NCBI RefSeq assembly: GCF_001411555.2
Contig: NC_049912.1
Location: 22,143,722-22,207,721, forward strand
Source: Juglans regia
Lineage: Eukaryota; Streptophyta; Magnoliopsida; Fagales; Juglandaceae
Reading direction: 5' to 3'
DNA: 64,000 nucleotides
Shown here: piece by piece, positions 12,060 to 22,661 of the stretch
How the letters are laid out: each line of letters begins with the position of its first letter
Position numbering within the stretch: position 1 is the first letter of the stretch
Notes under the pieces: model-generated
Told to the model about the DNA's origin: nothing
What the model saw: the letters and a program-made list of their open reading frames with translations, nothing else
Database searches by the model: none
Position numbers and translations under genes: made by a program

Positions 12060-13404
12060 TTAGAGTCAACAATTTAGATCTGATAGAAGGAAAATTCTAT
12101 ATACCACACTACTATTTCACTTTTATCCTACTATTTAAGATGTGACACATTTATTACCATTGGATGATCTTTTATTGAATATTTCGTTATCATTCAATGA
12201 TGATAAATATACCCTATCTTATATAGTATGATGAAAATTTACTCTTGATAGAATTATGAGAAAGGGATTTTCTTTTATTCTCCGGCCGCTCCTGTGCTTT
12301 TAATGCTTCTTCTTCTCCTTTCCACTCCAACCTCGTCGGCTTCTTCTTTTCTTCTACGTACTGCTTTCCTCTCAAGACTTTGTAGTACTCTTACATCACA
12401 CAAACTTTTAATTCATTTAAATTAATTATTTTGAAGGCAATTTTTGCTTCTTCATTCTCAATTTTTAAATGAGTGCAATCAACGAATTTTAGATATTACT
12501 GTAAAATGACCATTGAAAATATAAGTAAAAATAATAATTTAGTTAAAATGAATGAAATAACAGTTATGTTATTAAATATGAAAGTACTATCGAAAAAAGT
12601 GCACGTTATAGATTATGAAACTTAACACAAAATATATCTTATTTGATTACAAATTAACATATTAATGGTAGAACTGCAAAAATTGAAAAAAATAAATTAG
12701 ATAAAAAATAATAATAAAAATATTAAATTAATAATATTTTTATTATTATATAGAATTTATATGGATAACCCAATGTGAGATTAGGTTTTAAGTGGAATAT
12801 ATAAAAGAAAAAATGTGTAATATTAGATAAAGTTTGACTAATATTGAGATAGCTGTGACCAATCCAATACTAATGCTCTAACATACCAAGTTTGTAAGTG
12901 ACATAATTTTTTTTAACAATGAGGTGCAAATAAATCAAACCTTCTTTGCTAGTAAAGTCTAATACCTTTGACACTTAGGAAGTCTCGATTAACATGAGAT
13001 CTCAGCTTACAATCAGAATTCATACATCTATTTTGGCGAGATGCAGGAAGCCTCAAACCTTTGTAAGTGATAGTTTCCCTGAAATTCAACATTGATGGTT
13101 CTTAATTTCTTCTTTGAAAACCCATATCAAGTTGGAGTGTTGTCGTACTTGTCAAGCTGATCTATGACATAAATCTTGAATATTTTGTTTGCAATTTCAC
13201 ATTCCTGAATTCTATTTGAATCTGAGTCTTTCCAAAACTAACTTATAAGAATCAAAGGCCTAGCAAGAGCAGATATTGTTGAGTAGTATCGCTATAGACA
13301 CGGGTTGCACTTCCACGCAACACGTGAACATGAGTAAAATTAATATTTTCATGATTTATAAATAATATTTTTACTGTTTATATACTGCTTTAGGACTCGT
13401 TTGG
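12060..13404. other. AT-rich intergenic, no gene seen
   Basis: No coding signal on either strand and no recognisable repeat ends. Confidence 0.45.
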
Positions 13405-14059
13405 TAGGCCAGGGTGTAAATTTTAATTGAAAAATCGGCTGGACCAGTTTAGAACCAGTTTCTAAAATATCAAAATCGGCTGGAACTGGTCCGATTCCGG
13501 TTTTATGATTTTTAGGACTGGAACGGTTCACTATAATATATATTTAAATAATTTTATAAATTATAATTATATATAAATTATTCTTAATATATTCTGAAAT
13601 CTGGGTGCATTAAAGCATTATGAAATCACGGTGATCGATCATTTGGTAAAAGAGTAAAGCATTCTGAAATCTTAATTGAAGAATATTGCTTGCTGGTGTG
13701 GCACTTAACATATTGTAATTGCCTATGTGCAGTTTTAAATTATGATATTCATCCATTGTTTCTTATGAAACTCAAATAACCACACACTTCACCTTAGAAG
13801 ACTTGTATTCTTTCTACATTTTCTGATCTTTGTTTCGACTCTTAAAAGCCTTTGTGCATTGCTATTGCCATTTGTCATTCTTGTCTAATAGTGTTGTAGC
13901 TAACTGACAAGACCATCTTCAATACTTTCTCGAGACCATTGTACACTTTCATTGCATTTTATTAAAATAAAAAAATCAAACCTCGGATCAGAAATTGATA
14001 AAACTGGAGGTATCTATTTAGGAGGGTAACCAATATGTAGTCAGTTTTAGAAAATATAA

Positions 14060-14741
14060 TGTTAAGATGTGGCTTGAATTCAGATGAACAGTACAATGTT
14101 GTATGTTCGCTCGAGCGGAGGTTCACTCAGCTCGAGCGAAATTAGACAGAGAGCCTCGCTCGACATTCGCTCGACACTCAGCTCGAGCGAATTCAGACAG
14201 AGAGCTTCGCTCAACCATCGCTCGACATTCAGCTCGAGCGATATGAAGACAGAGAGTTTCGCTCGACCCTCGCTCGATATTTAGCTCGAGCAATATTCAG
14301 TCCGAGAGTTTCGCTCGACATCGCTCGTCTGTTGGCTTGAGCGAAGTGTACTAAACCTACGCTCGCTCGACACTCGCTCGAGTGTTCGCTTGAGCTAATG
14401 TTCACAGAAGTGAATTCTCACTGTTCCTATAAATATCAAACGGCGCCTCCCTTTTCCAAATAACTTCAGAAATAATTTTTGTCTTGTTTTAGTGATTTCT
14501 TGAGAGAGAAGTTAGAGTGAGTTTGAGAGATAACTTCTTTGTGAAGTTTTGTATTATTCTTCTGTACTCCATCTTTGTTGATAGTGAAATCTCCGATACC
14601 GACCCCACCAGTGGACGTAGGCTCACTTTGAGTCGAACCACTTAAATCTTGGTGTTCTTTCTGTGTGATTATCATCAATTTCTTTTGCTATTTCCGTTAC
14701 TATATTTCGAGTTAGTCTTAGATATACAGTTATTCTCAACA
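14060..14741 (+). mobile_element. Solo LTR (682 bp) with 5-bp target duplication
   Basis: Starts TGTTAAGATGTGG and ends TTCTCAACA, a TGTT...AACA pair, and is flanked on both sides by TATAA (14055-14059 and 14742-14746). The U3 part contains the GCTCGAGC tandem array. A TATA box (TATAAATA, 14428-14435) precedes an R/U5-like part with GTGGACGTAGGCTCACTTTG and GAACCACTTAAATCTTGGTG, a form common in copia LTRs. No internal retrotransposon sequence adjoins it, so it arose by LTR-LTR recombination. The orientation comes from the TATA box and U5 motif. Confidence 0.85.
14107..14400 (+). repeat. 51-bp tandem repeat with GCTCGAGC cores
   Basis: CAGCTCGAGCGA recurs at about 14128, 14179 and 14230, with a variant near 14282, a period of 51-52 bp. 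Each unit also has GACAGAGAG followed by CGCTCGAC boxes. It forms the U3 of the solo LTR. Confidence 0.85.
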
Positions 14742-14806
14742 TATAAAACTGGTGCTTACCGGTTCGGTTATAAATTTTGTCCAAAACTGGATCGGTTACA
14801 CGTCTA

Positions 14807-15670
14807 TTGTTTGATTCCTTGACTGCACTCACTTCAGTTGAGTTTAGTTCAAATTTAGATATATTTTAATATTCAAACACTCAACTCTTAAATCACTAAA
14901 CTCATCTTAACTCAAAAATTTTTTACATGAGAAATCCATAATATTTTTCAACTCAATAATTATTTACATATGAGACTCATAATATTTTTTAACTTTCTAT
15001 AAATACATCTTAATATATAAATACATCTAAATTTATCTTAAATAAATTTTATAAAACTCATTCTATTATTTTAATTTATTACTATTCATAAAGAATTCGA
15101 TTGACCTCAATTCAATCCACATTCCAACCTATATATTTGCTTTTTGAGATTCGTCTATCAATCGCAATATAAAAGCCAAAAGAGTCGGTGCCAACCCTTT
15201 AACACGAGTAGGTGCACGTACGCCTTCTACCGAAAGGAATTACAAGTTGCGTTGAAAGGACCATAGAAACAGTATAATGATAAGCCACAACTACTTCTCA
15301 ACGCGTCGCCTAAAGTACTTTCGTGGGACAAAAATAAAGACACACCAAAATATGCACATGATGTGTGTGTATATCACTGTTCTACCGTTTGAAAAAACCC
15401 ACCAAATTTTATTATTTTTCTAAATATAAAGAGTAATTAGTAAACCCGAAACCAGAGGCAGTGAGTATGTCCATGGCTTCCATGCTTGAATTCATATACA
15501 TTTTTTCTGGGACCCGCCTGAGGGAAACGATGTTAGATTCTAAAAAATCTTTCGTGGGATCAATCTGCACGTTGTTTATCTGTTCAAAATATCCACCCTC
15601 ATCATAATCCGAACAGATAGGAACTTGGCAGAGAACCCAAACGACAATCCTAAATGAATGGTCGCGATCG
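14807..15670. other. Intergenic with AT-rich repeat
   Basis: 14838-15110 has recurring AACTCA...CATGAGA...CATAATATTTTT segments and looks like a non-coding AT-rich repeat. The rest holds no gene. Confidence 0.4.
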
Positions 15671-15678
15671 GTTGCGTC
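15671..15678. repeat. hAT target-site duplication, left
   Basis: GTTGCGTC, identical to 20352-20359. Confidence 0.92.
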
Positions 15679-15689
15679 TAGGGGTGGGC

Positions 15690-15935
15690 TCCGACTCCGA
15701 CGGAGTCGGAGTTGTCATTTCCGACCTCCGACTCCGACCGGATTCGGAGCCAAAACTTTCCTCCGACTCCGACTCCGAACGTAGTCGGAGTCCGATTCCG
15801 ATCGGATGTTGGAGCTCCGACCTCCGATCGGAGCTCCGAACGGAGGTCGGAGCTCCGACTTCCGATCGGATCTCTGACTGGAGTTCGGAGGGAGTTCCGA
15901 ACGGAGGTCGGAGCTCCGACTCCGAACTCAATTTC
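15690..15935. repeat. Subterminal GGAGTCGGAG motif field, left
   Basis: Dense direct and inverted copies of GGAGTCGGAG, CTCCGACTCC and GATCGGAGCTCCGA. The mirror field lies at 20176-20340. Open frames through it (Ser/Glu/Arg-rich) are artefacts of the 6-bp repetition. Confidence 0.88.
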
Positions 15936-16744
15936 AGAATTTTTTTTTATTATTATTATTTAAATTTTGTTGTTCAATTTCGTTTCAGATAGTGGGCAAC
16001 ATATATATATTTTTTTAAAAGTTAACCATCTACAAATATTTAGTTTATTCAAGAGTTTTCAATAATTTAAATATTCGTTCTGATTTTGTTACTGAATTTT
16101 GATTATATCTTTAATTTGTTTTATGTCCGCCTGAAATTTAGCATTAAAAGTGCTCATGACTCATGAGTTGAAAATTACACAAATTTAAAATTTTATAGAA
16201 AAGAATGATGGTACGAATTTGTATAATTCGATTAATTTCAGTTGGATAATAAATTATAAACTTTTGAGAGATGATGGATAAGTACTAATAGAAATTATAG
16301 AATAAAGAGTACTTATCCCACGTATTTGCTCGGGATATAAGTACATAAATATAACTATATAAATAGTTTAAAAAGTAAATAACATGTATGATGCAGCCAT
16401 AAGTTATAACAGTCTCATTTATAACGTAATAACAATATGACTCAGTCTTGAAATATAATTACATAAAAATTAAACACGGGTTTCACTCAAACCCCAATGT
16501 TCCATTGGTCACGCCTGAAATGAAGATAGAAAATAGCAATCAATAGATGAAAAAAAATTGATAATAAAAAATTATATACGGTAAAAGAATAATTTGATTC
16601 TTACCAAGAAATGAGGTTCTCTCAACTCCATCACAACTCTCAAGTAGCGTCCGTTCCAAACTCTCAATCATCGGTAATTATGTTAGGGTTCACAATTAGA
16701 TCTATAAAATCATAAAAAGTAGAAGTTAGAAACATTAAAAATAA

Positions 16745-19005
16745 TTAAATCATCATTAAAAAGCATATAAACTTACCTGATTCAAGCCTATAGCTCTCGG
16801 CATCAACGCCAACGGTATCTAGTCCAATGGGCGTTTCACTTATCCAATTCTGTGTGCAAACGAGGGCCTCCACGGTTGACGGTGACAATGAACTCCGATA
16901 AGCATCCAACACGCGACCTCCAGTGCTAAATGCCGACTCTGAGGCAACCGTAGTGACAGGAATGGCTAGCACATCTCGGGCCACACGGGAAAGGACTGGA
17001 TACTTGGTGGAATTAACTTTCCACCAAGTTAATAACTGAAATACATCACTAGGTGCCTCGACAGCTTCCATAAAATATCGTTCAACCTCAGATGTACAAT
17101 GCATAATATTCCTTGTTGACATGAGTTGATGATACTGCCGTATGACACGATTGCCTCTAACCCCTACAGATGGGTCAGTATCACCTGAGGAACTGTCGAT
17201 CCTGTCGGCCTCGAATGTGAGGAGCTACCAACTGCGGATGAAGGCTGAGCACTAGTACTGTAGTGATGATATAAGTCATCAACATCACTTTTTAGCAATC
17301 TAATAAACTCTCCAGCCTTCACTGCCCCGAGGACGGAATTTACCCAAAATTCTAGAACGGCCAACTTAACTCGAGGGTCAAGGATCACAGCCACAAATAG
17401 CAATCTATTTATCTTCTCAATATTCCCCCAATATTTATCATATTTGATCTTCATCCTCGTAGCCATATCAGATAACAATCCAGCAGAGTCAGTACAACTA
17501 TTTTCCAACTGGAAGTGAAGCTCTGAGAGCTCACTGAAAAATGAGTTCGCAGTCGTATATTTGGATCCAGATAGTCGCATGGTTATCTCATAAAAAGTTC
17601 TTAAAAATTCAACAAAATAACTCACACTGGTCCAATCATGTGCGTCTGGCGCACCGAGCCCCTGTCCTGCTGGCTCCAACAAAGCATACCTCAGGCCCCC
17701 ATCCTCGACCTCCATCCGCTCGAATGCTTTTTGGTACTTCTGTGCCACATCCAACATCATGTATGTAGAATTCCATCGAGTCGGAACGTCCAAGCACAGC
17801 ATACTAGAACATTCAATCTTCAAATCTTCTGCTATTGCCTTAAACTTGGCAAGCCTTTGAGGGGAACCCCTCACATATCGTACAATGTTGCGGACTCGGG
17901 TTATGGAATCATGAACCTCTTTTAATCCCTCAACAACTATGAGGTTAATGATATGAGCACAGCATCGAACGTGAATAAACTCGTGGGCCCGAATGACATC
18001 ATCTCTCACCGTCGTGTTCCGCTTAAACCAATCAATTGCTGTTTCATTCGCACTGGCATTGTCAACTGTAATACACAGCACTTTTCGAATTCCCCAGTCC
18101 TTTAAACAATCATCCATCTTCGCCCCAATGGATGCACCTTTATGATCCACAATTTCTTTAAAACCAATAATTTTTTTATGCAAAATCCACTCACTGTCAA
18201 TGTAGTGTGCCGTGATACACATGTAGCAGACGTTCTGTATGGAAGTCCATGTGTCAGTCGTAAAAGACACTCTTTGGCCAGTGGTAATAAACATCTTCCT
18301 CATCTCCTCCTTGTCCTTCGCATGCCTCTTCATACAATCTCGCATCACTGTATACCGTGATGGAATGGGAAATCGTGGCTCAACAAAATTTAGAAACTTT
18401 CGAAAGCCTCTTTTCTCGACTGTGGTAAATGGCATCTCATCAGTAATTATCATCTCTGCAAGCATGTCCCTCAACATCTTCTCACTGTATTGAGGGATGA
18501 CCAATTTCTTAGTCTGTGTACCATCAGTGGCTGTAGAAGTTTGGTAACTGAGGTTGGTCTGATCAGTGGCTTGCAATCCCTTCGCTATCTTATATCGTTG
18601 GCAACCATTTAGATGTGCTATCAACACACTGGTACCTTGCTTCTTCGAATGGCATCCACAAAGTGATCCACAATAATGACATCTTGCCACTGGGTTCGCA
18701 ATTTCACCAGGTATTTTGGTGAAATGCTCCCATGTCCACGACCTCTTTTTAGAAGGTCGTGGTGGTTGATCTTGCTCAATGGGCATCTCCTCCTCCTCGT
18801 TGAACATATCTTCATCCTCTATATCAACTGGGAGTGGGAGTCGACTACTCGCACAAGATGTAGCTGCTCTAGATGTAGCTGCTCTAGATGTAGCTGCCCT
18901 AGATGTGGCTCTAGGGGTGGAAGTACCCACCGGTGTAGGAGTTGTAGCATTGGCATCCGCTACATCCCCTTGTGGACGATCATCTCCACTATGTCTAGGA
19001 TCCAT
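16745..19005 (-). pseudogene. hAT transposase, BED-finger type, frameshifted
   Basis: Two minus-strand frames give one broken transposase. The first (17164-19005, 613 aa) has ATSRA peptide repeats at residues 33-51, a BED zinc finger (W..HF, then C-x2-C as CHYCGSLC, closing with H-x4-C; about residues 88-138), an RNase H-like core with FTTDTWTS, the CCAHIINL motif and VPTRWNSTYMML. It then runs into a stop. The second (16745-17122, 125 aa) is the C-terminal hAT dimerisation domain (WWKVNSTKYPVLSRVARDVL, VASESAFSTGGRVLD). The reading frame carrying PSVGVRGNRVIRQYHQL links them, so one net frameshift near 17165-17215 separates the parts. An intron is less likely because the family motif runs on directly across the gap. 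The protein belongs to the zinc-finger BED RICESLEEPER-like group. It is not expected to be active as written. Confidence 0.9.
18856..18905 (-). repeat. 15-bp tandem repeat inside the transposase
   Basis: Units of TAGATGTAGCTGCTC repeated three to four times encode ATSRA on the minus strand near the transposase N-terminus. Confidence 0.85.
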
Positions 19006-19139
19006 ATCACAATCAATGAAGCTGAAAAAATTAAATTAGAAGCAAAAAATTAGTTTAAAAATAAACTAGGCTATTGTATTATACAATAGGACATGTATTA
19101 TTGTATCATAATAATACATGTATCGATGTATTATTACAT

Positions 19140-19695
19140 TGAGGTTCGGTTGATGTGCGCTTGACTCAGACGAACCCATCCAGATGGGTTCGCTCGACGT
19201 GCGCTCGACGTGCGCTCGAGCAAGAGCCATACAGAGAGGTTCGCTCGACGTGCGCTCGACATAGCGCTCGAGCAGAACCCATCCAGAAAGGTTCGCTCGA
19301 TGTGCGCTCGAAGTGGCGCTCGAGCAGAACTCATACAGAGAGGTTCGCTCGACTTGCGCTCGACGTGGCGCTCGAGCAGAATCCATACAGAGAGGATCGC
19401 TCGACCTGCGCTCGACGTCGCGCTCGAGCAGAATCCATACAGAGAGTTTCGCTCGATGAGCGCTCGACGTAGCGCTCGAGCAGAACCCTTCCAGAGAGGT
19501 TCGCTCGATGAGCGCTCGACGTAGCGCTCGAGCAGAACTCTTCCAGAGAGGTTCGCTCGATGAGCGCTCGACGTAGCGCTCGAGCAGAACTCTTCCAGAG
19601 AGGTTCGCTTGACTTCCGCTCGACATATCGCTCGAGCCAATGTTCAATACAACGTGCGCTCGACTTGCGCTCGACACATCGCTCGAGCGCAAGTC
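19140..19695. repeat. 52-bp tandem repeat with GCGCTCGAGC cores inside the hAT
   Basis: About ten units with the pattern GGTTCGCTCGA(T/C)G, GCGCTCGACGT, GCGCTCGAGCAGAA, CCAGAGA. Spacing is 52 bp where it is cleanest (19451, 19503, 19555). The array is bracketed by ACATTG (19136) and CAATGT (19702). Long frames on both strands run through it because 52-bp units shift frame without stops; they are not genes. The motif is strikingly like the solo-LTR array at 14107-14400. Confidence 0.9.
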
Positions 19696-20068
19696 TTCAA
19701 AACAATGTAAAATTCATGTTTTTGAGCGCCGTGTTGGGGACTATATTCAATATTCAATACACAAGAATCACAAGAATCACAACTACTGGCTCCAATTCAT
19801 AAGAGACGTGCTTGAATTAAATTTAGGGCTCATAAATTTAGGGCTCACCGTAGGTGGAAGGCTGGAAGCTGAACAGAGGGACGGCGGCAGGGAGGAGCAA
19901 CGACGAACGGTGTTCTGAACTTCACTGGTTCACTGGTTCAGTCACTGGGACGGGAGACGCGAGAGAGAAGTGAAGGAGGAAGAAGAAGTGAAGAAGGAAG
20001 AAGGAAGAAGAAGAAGAAGAAAAGGAAGAGGACGCTTGACGTGAAGAAGAAGCCCCTTCAACTTGGAA

Positions 20069-20092
20069 ATATGGAACGACGCCGTTCCATAT
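20069..20092. repeat. 24-bp palindrome in the hAT right arm
   Basis: ATATGGAACGACG followed by CCGTTCCATAT, inverted with a two-base central mismatch. A third GGAACGG half site follows at about 20097. Confidence 0.8.
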
Positions 20093-20115
20093 TAAGTGGA
20101 ACGGTGTCGCTCAAA

Positions 20116-20179
20116 AATTTTTTTTTTAAACCCAGCTTCAAAACGACGTCGTTTTGGAGCTGGGTTTTAAAAAAAAATT
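20116..20179. repeat. Long palindrome centred on ACGACGTCGT
   Basis: A T-run, AAACCCAGCTTCAAAACG, the centre ACGTCG, then TTTTGGAGCTGGGTTT and an A-run form a near-perfect inverted repeat of about 64 bp with one clear mismatch in the GC-rich arms. It should fold into a strong hairpin. Confidence 0.85.
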
Positions 20180-20351
20180 CGGAGTCGGAGTCGGAGCTCC
20201 TTCGAGCTCCGACTCCGACTCCGACTCCGAATAATTATTCGGAGTAGCTCCGAATTCCGACTCCGAATTCCGACAACTCCGACTCCGTCGGAGTCGGCAT
20301 CGGAGCGGAGGTCGGACGGAGTCGGAATTCTCGGAATTCTGCACACCCCTA

Positions 20352-20359
20352 GTTGCGTC
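20352..20359. repeat. hAT target-site duplication, right
   Basis: GTTGCGTC, directly after the terminal ACACCCCTA. Confidence 0.92.
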
Positions 20360-20689
20360 ACCCTAAATGATGGTATACAGTATACACGTACGTACAGCTT
20401 GCTAAGGCTCATGTCTAGCTATCACCAATAGTTGACCGATCCTTAATGAATAATCATGTCACAGTTGCAAAATTTTATGAATTTTTTTAAAACTTTGAAA
20501 ATGTCATAAATGGAACCTTCATGGCAGCCGTCCTCCTGCGTACAATAATATCACCGTCTTGTCCGGTCAGAAAAAGGCGCCGAAGCTTCATAACTCTCAG
20601 GCACATGGATGGTTCCAGGCTTCCAGCATACTAATATCAAATTCCAAATCCACGATATATTCGTGTTAGTAACGATTTTATAAATTCCA

Positions 20690-20890
20690 AGGTGCCGTTT
20701 TTATAATTGGGATAAGATAAATTGAAATATAAAAATTAAAAATGAGATAAAATATTATTAAAATATTATTTTTTAATATTATTATTATGTGATTTAAAAT
20801 AAATAAATTATTTTTTATATTTTTTATAAAAATTTAAAAAAATTATAACAATACGATGAGATAAAATATTTCTTGTATCTAAACAAAATT
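20690..20890 (-). mobile_element. Tourist-like MITE, copy 6 (inverted pair, left)
   Basis: Starts GTGCCGTTTTTATAATTGGG and carries the reverse-oriented core (GAGATAAAATATTATTAAAA). It abuts copy 7 in the opposite orientation. Confidence 0.6.
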
Positions 20891-21080
20891 TAGTTCAATT
20901 TAAATACAAAAAATATCTTAATTCATTTTATCTTATCATTATAAATTTTATAAATTTTTATATAAAATATATAAATAAATAATTTAATTTTTTTAAATTT
21001 TAAAATAATAATAATATTTAAAAAAATTCTAACAATATTTTATTTAATTTTTATCTAAAGCTATCTCAATATACAAAACT
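20891..21080 (+). mobile_element. Tourist-like MITE, copy 7 (inverted pair, right)
   Basis: Family core in forward orientation (AATTTAATTTTTTTAAATTT and TTCTAACAATATTTTATTT). The right end is poorly defined. With copy 6 it makes a large AT-rich inverted repeat. Confidence 0.55.
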
Positions 21081-21626
21081 CTTTTAATTTATGTATAAAA
21101 ATAAATATTAATTCTCATGAATCTGGTGCACTTCTTTCATAAAAGGAGATTCTTATCATAAAAACTTATTTTTTTTTAATAAAATTTACTATTTTATAAA
21201 TAATTTGCACAAAACTTACACTACCTATGGTTATTAGTTCGAACGGAAGGAAATGAGAAGCGGAGAAAGATGGATGAAGAAGATAATTAAACATGTCGTT
21301 ATCAAATTAGAATCAAATCCCAGAAAGACTGCAAGTTCGAAAGATCCCTTAAAACAGACGCAGTCGCAGAGTAGGGATTTCGATGCCATATTACGAGCAA
21401 ATCTAACAAATACATTCACATGCAAGCTAGCTGTAGCTAGCTTTTACCTCACGTACTTTGTCTCAGCCTCTCAGGGGATAGAGGAAAAACAAACAAAATA
21501 AAAAACCAAAATAACAACGGTTTGATACTTTTTTTTAATCTCATCTTTTTTGTGTTTGAGATAATCTCATATATAATAGCTACAGACACAGATGTAAAAT
21601 CTGATCAGTTAATTCATTCTCAGAGT

Positions 21627-22661
21627 TCAAATCTCATTACTGACCACTGTAGACTTGTTTTGAATCATGGAATTCTTGCAATGGGCAATTGCTCCTTGAA
21701 TAGCGCTCTGCAACTCCTCCATCGACGACGTGTCAGCCTGGTTTATCCCTCCACCCTTGCCCGTTCCCATATACCGGCCGGTTCGACTAAGAACACCCGA
21801 GTGACTCGGCGAGGACCGCATCGACGATGGACAGCTTGAAGCGCAGCTTCTCCTTCGTGGGTACCTCAAATTTCCCGAGAACGAGTGAGAAAATCCACCG
21901 CCATTTTCTTTCCTCGTGCCTTTGCACGATACTTCCGTGTGTTTCGTAGATCTCTCCGCTTTCTCTGAGAAAGATACAGTGGCAGCAAGCCTTGTAGTCG
22001 TAACTCCTCCCATTTTCTGCTGTTGCTGCTGTAACTGTTGTTTTTGGGAGAGTTTTTCATACAACGGCTTCACTTTCTTCAAATACTTCCTAACAACCTC
22101 TTTAGCCGTAGCGCTCATTCTTTTAACGGAGGACGTGGATACGTTATCCTGGTCACGGTTCTTCGTTTCTTTCCGGAACACCGACGAAAATCTCGAGAGC
22201 GAGAAATACTTGCTCTTCTTGATCTGGTGGTTCAAATGGATTTGACTCTGGAGGGTAGGATTATGAAGGCGGTTAAACTCTTCGTCCTCGGTGACCGAGC
22301 TTGGCCTGGATGAGTCGCAGTCGACGACCAAGACGAGGTCGCTGTTGAAGGAGGAGTGGGAGTCGTTGGAGCTGCCGGTGGAGTCGCGGGAGGCGGTGGT
22401 GGTGGTGTCGGAGGAAGAGGAGGTGCTCGAGGAAGCGAGAAGAAGAGTGCGAACCATGGAGAGGCGGGGAGAGAGGTGGAGAGGCAAGAGCTGGCCTTTG
22501 TAGAAGAGCTCGTCGGCTGGGCAGAGATTGGTGGAGGATTTGCGAGGGGATACAGAAATGGTAAACTCGAAGTCCGAGGATGAGGAAGAGGAAGAAAACG
22601 AGTGGGATGGTGAGGAAGGGAGGGTCTGGGATTTGGTGTTTCTCTCTGTTCTCCTCCCCAT
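21627..22661 (-). CDS. BKI1/MAKR-type membrane-associated kinase regulator (344 aa)
   Basis: Intronless gene. In the family (BKI1, MAKR1-6) the unphosphorylated protein sits at the plasma membrane by a Lys/Arg-rich segment and binds the kinase domain of receptors such as BRI1; brassinosteroid-triggered Tyr phosphorylation releases it. Visible here: Ser-rich N-terminus, FEFTISVSPRKS (31-42), PADELFYKGQLLPLHLSPR (48-66), the basic block KSKYFSLSRFSSVFRK (149-164), KYLKKVKPLYEKLSQK (192-207) with Tyr201 placed like the regulatory Tyr of BKI1, a Gln run (208-215), SFSGNLRYPRRRSCASSCPS (260-279) and the C-terminal SSMEELQSAIQGAIAHCKNS (312-331), which corresponds to the receptor-binding tail of BKI1. 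The length matches BKI1 (about 340 aa). BKI1 itself versus another MAKR needs a tree. The 5' flank has a GA-rich leader (22688-22710). Confidence 0.87.
   Translation of the reverse strand: MGRRTERNTKSQTLPSSPSHSFSSSSSSSDFEFTISVSPRKSSTNLCPADELFYKGQLLPLHLSPRLSMVRTLLLASSSTSSSSDTTTTASRDSTGSSNDSHSSFNSDLVLVVDCDSSRPSSVTEDEEFNRLHNPTLQSQIHLNHQIKKSKYFSLSRFSSVFRKETKNRDQDNVSTSSVKRMSATAKEVVRKYLKKVKPLYEKLSQKQQLQQQQQKMGGVTTTRLAATVSFSEKAERSTKHTEVSCKGTRKENGGGFSHSFSGNLRYPRRRSCASSCPSSMRSSPSHSGVLSRTGRYMGTGKGGGINQADTSSMEELQSAIQGAIAHCKNSMIQNKSTVVSNEI

Larger units (their letters stand above)
13405..14806. mobile_element. Decayed hAT-like element hosting a solo LTR
   Basis: The left part (TAGGCCAGGGTGTAAA at 13405) is followed by clustered CCAGTTT/CTGGTCCGATTCCGG motifs. 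The right part (14747-14806) has ACCGGTTCGGT, AACTGGATCGG and ends GTTACACGTCTA. Such GGTCCGG/CCGGTTC subterminal motifs with a TA(C/G)..TGTAA end are common in plant non-autonomous hATs. The flanks TCGTTTGG and TTGTTTGA agree at 6 of 8 positions, like an aged 8-bp target duplication. The solo LTR at 14060-14741 lies inside. The ends are weak matches, so the boundaries are tentative. Confidence 0.4.
15679..20351 (-). mobile_element. hAT transposon, complete ends, 4673 bp
   Basis: Begins TAGGGGTGGGC and ends GCACACCCCTA, imperfect terminal inverted repeats. Both sides carry the same 8-bp target duplication GTTGCGTC (15671-15678 and 20352-20359), the hallmark size for hAT. The subterminal parts (15690-15935 and 20176-20340) are dense in GGAGTCGGAG/CTCCGACTCC motifs, a likely transposase-binding field. 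Inside are a minus-strand transposase (broken), a GCTCGAGC tandem array, a GAA-rich tract and two strong palindromes. The exact target duplication implies a fairly recent insertion, though the transposase is no longer intact. Confidence 0.93.

Noticed and set aside
15650..15992. Ser/Glu/Arg-rich frames of 83-112 aa at the hAT left end
   Set aside because: They are created by GGAGTCGGAG subterminal repeats and exist on both strands.
19066..19692. Long open frames (up to 208 aa, both strands) through the GCTCGAGC array
   Set aside because: The 52-bp units lack stop codons and repeat in shifting frames; Ser/Arg/Ala-rich products follow from the repeat, and the same occurs on both strands.
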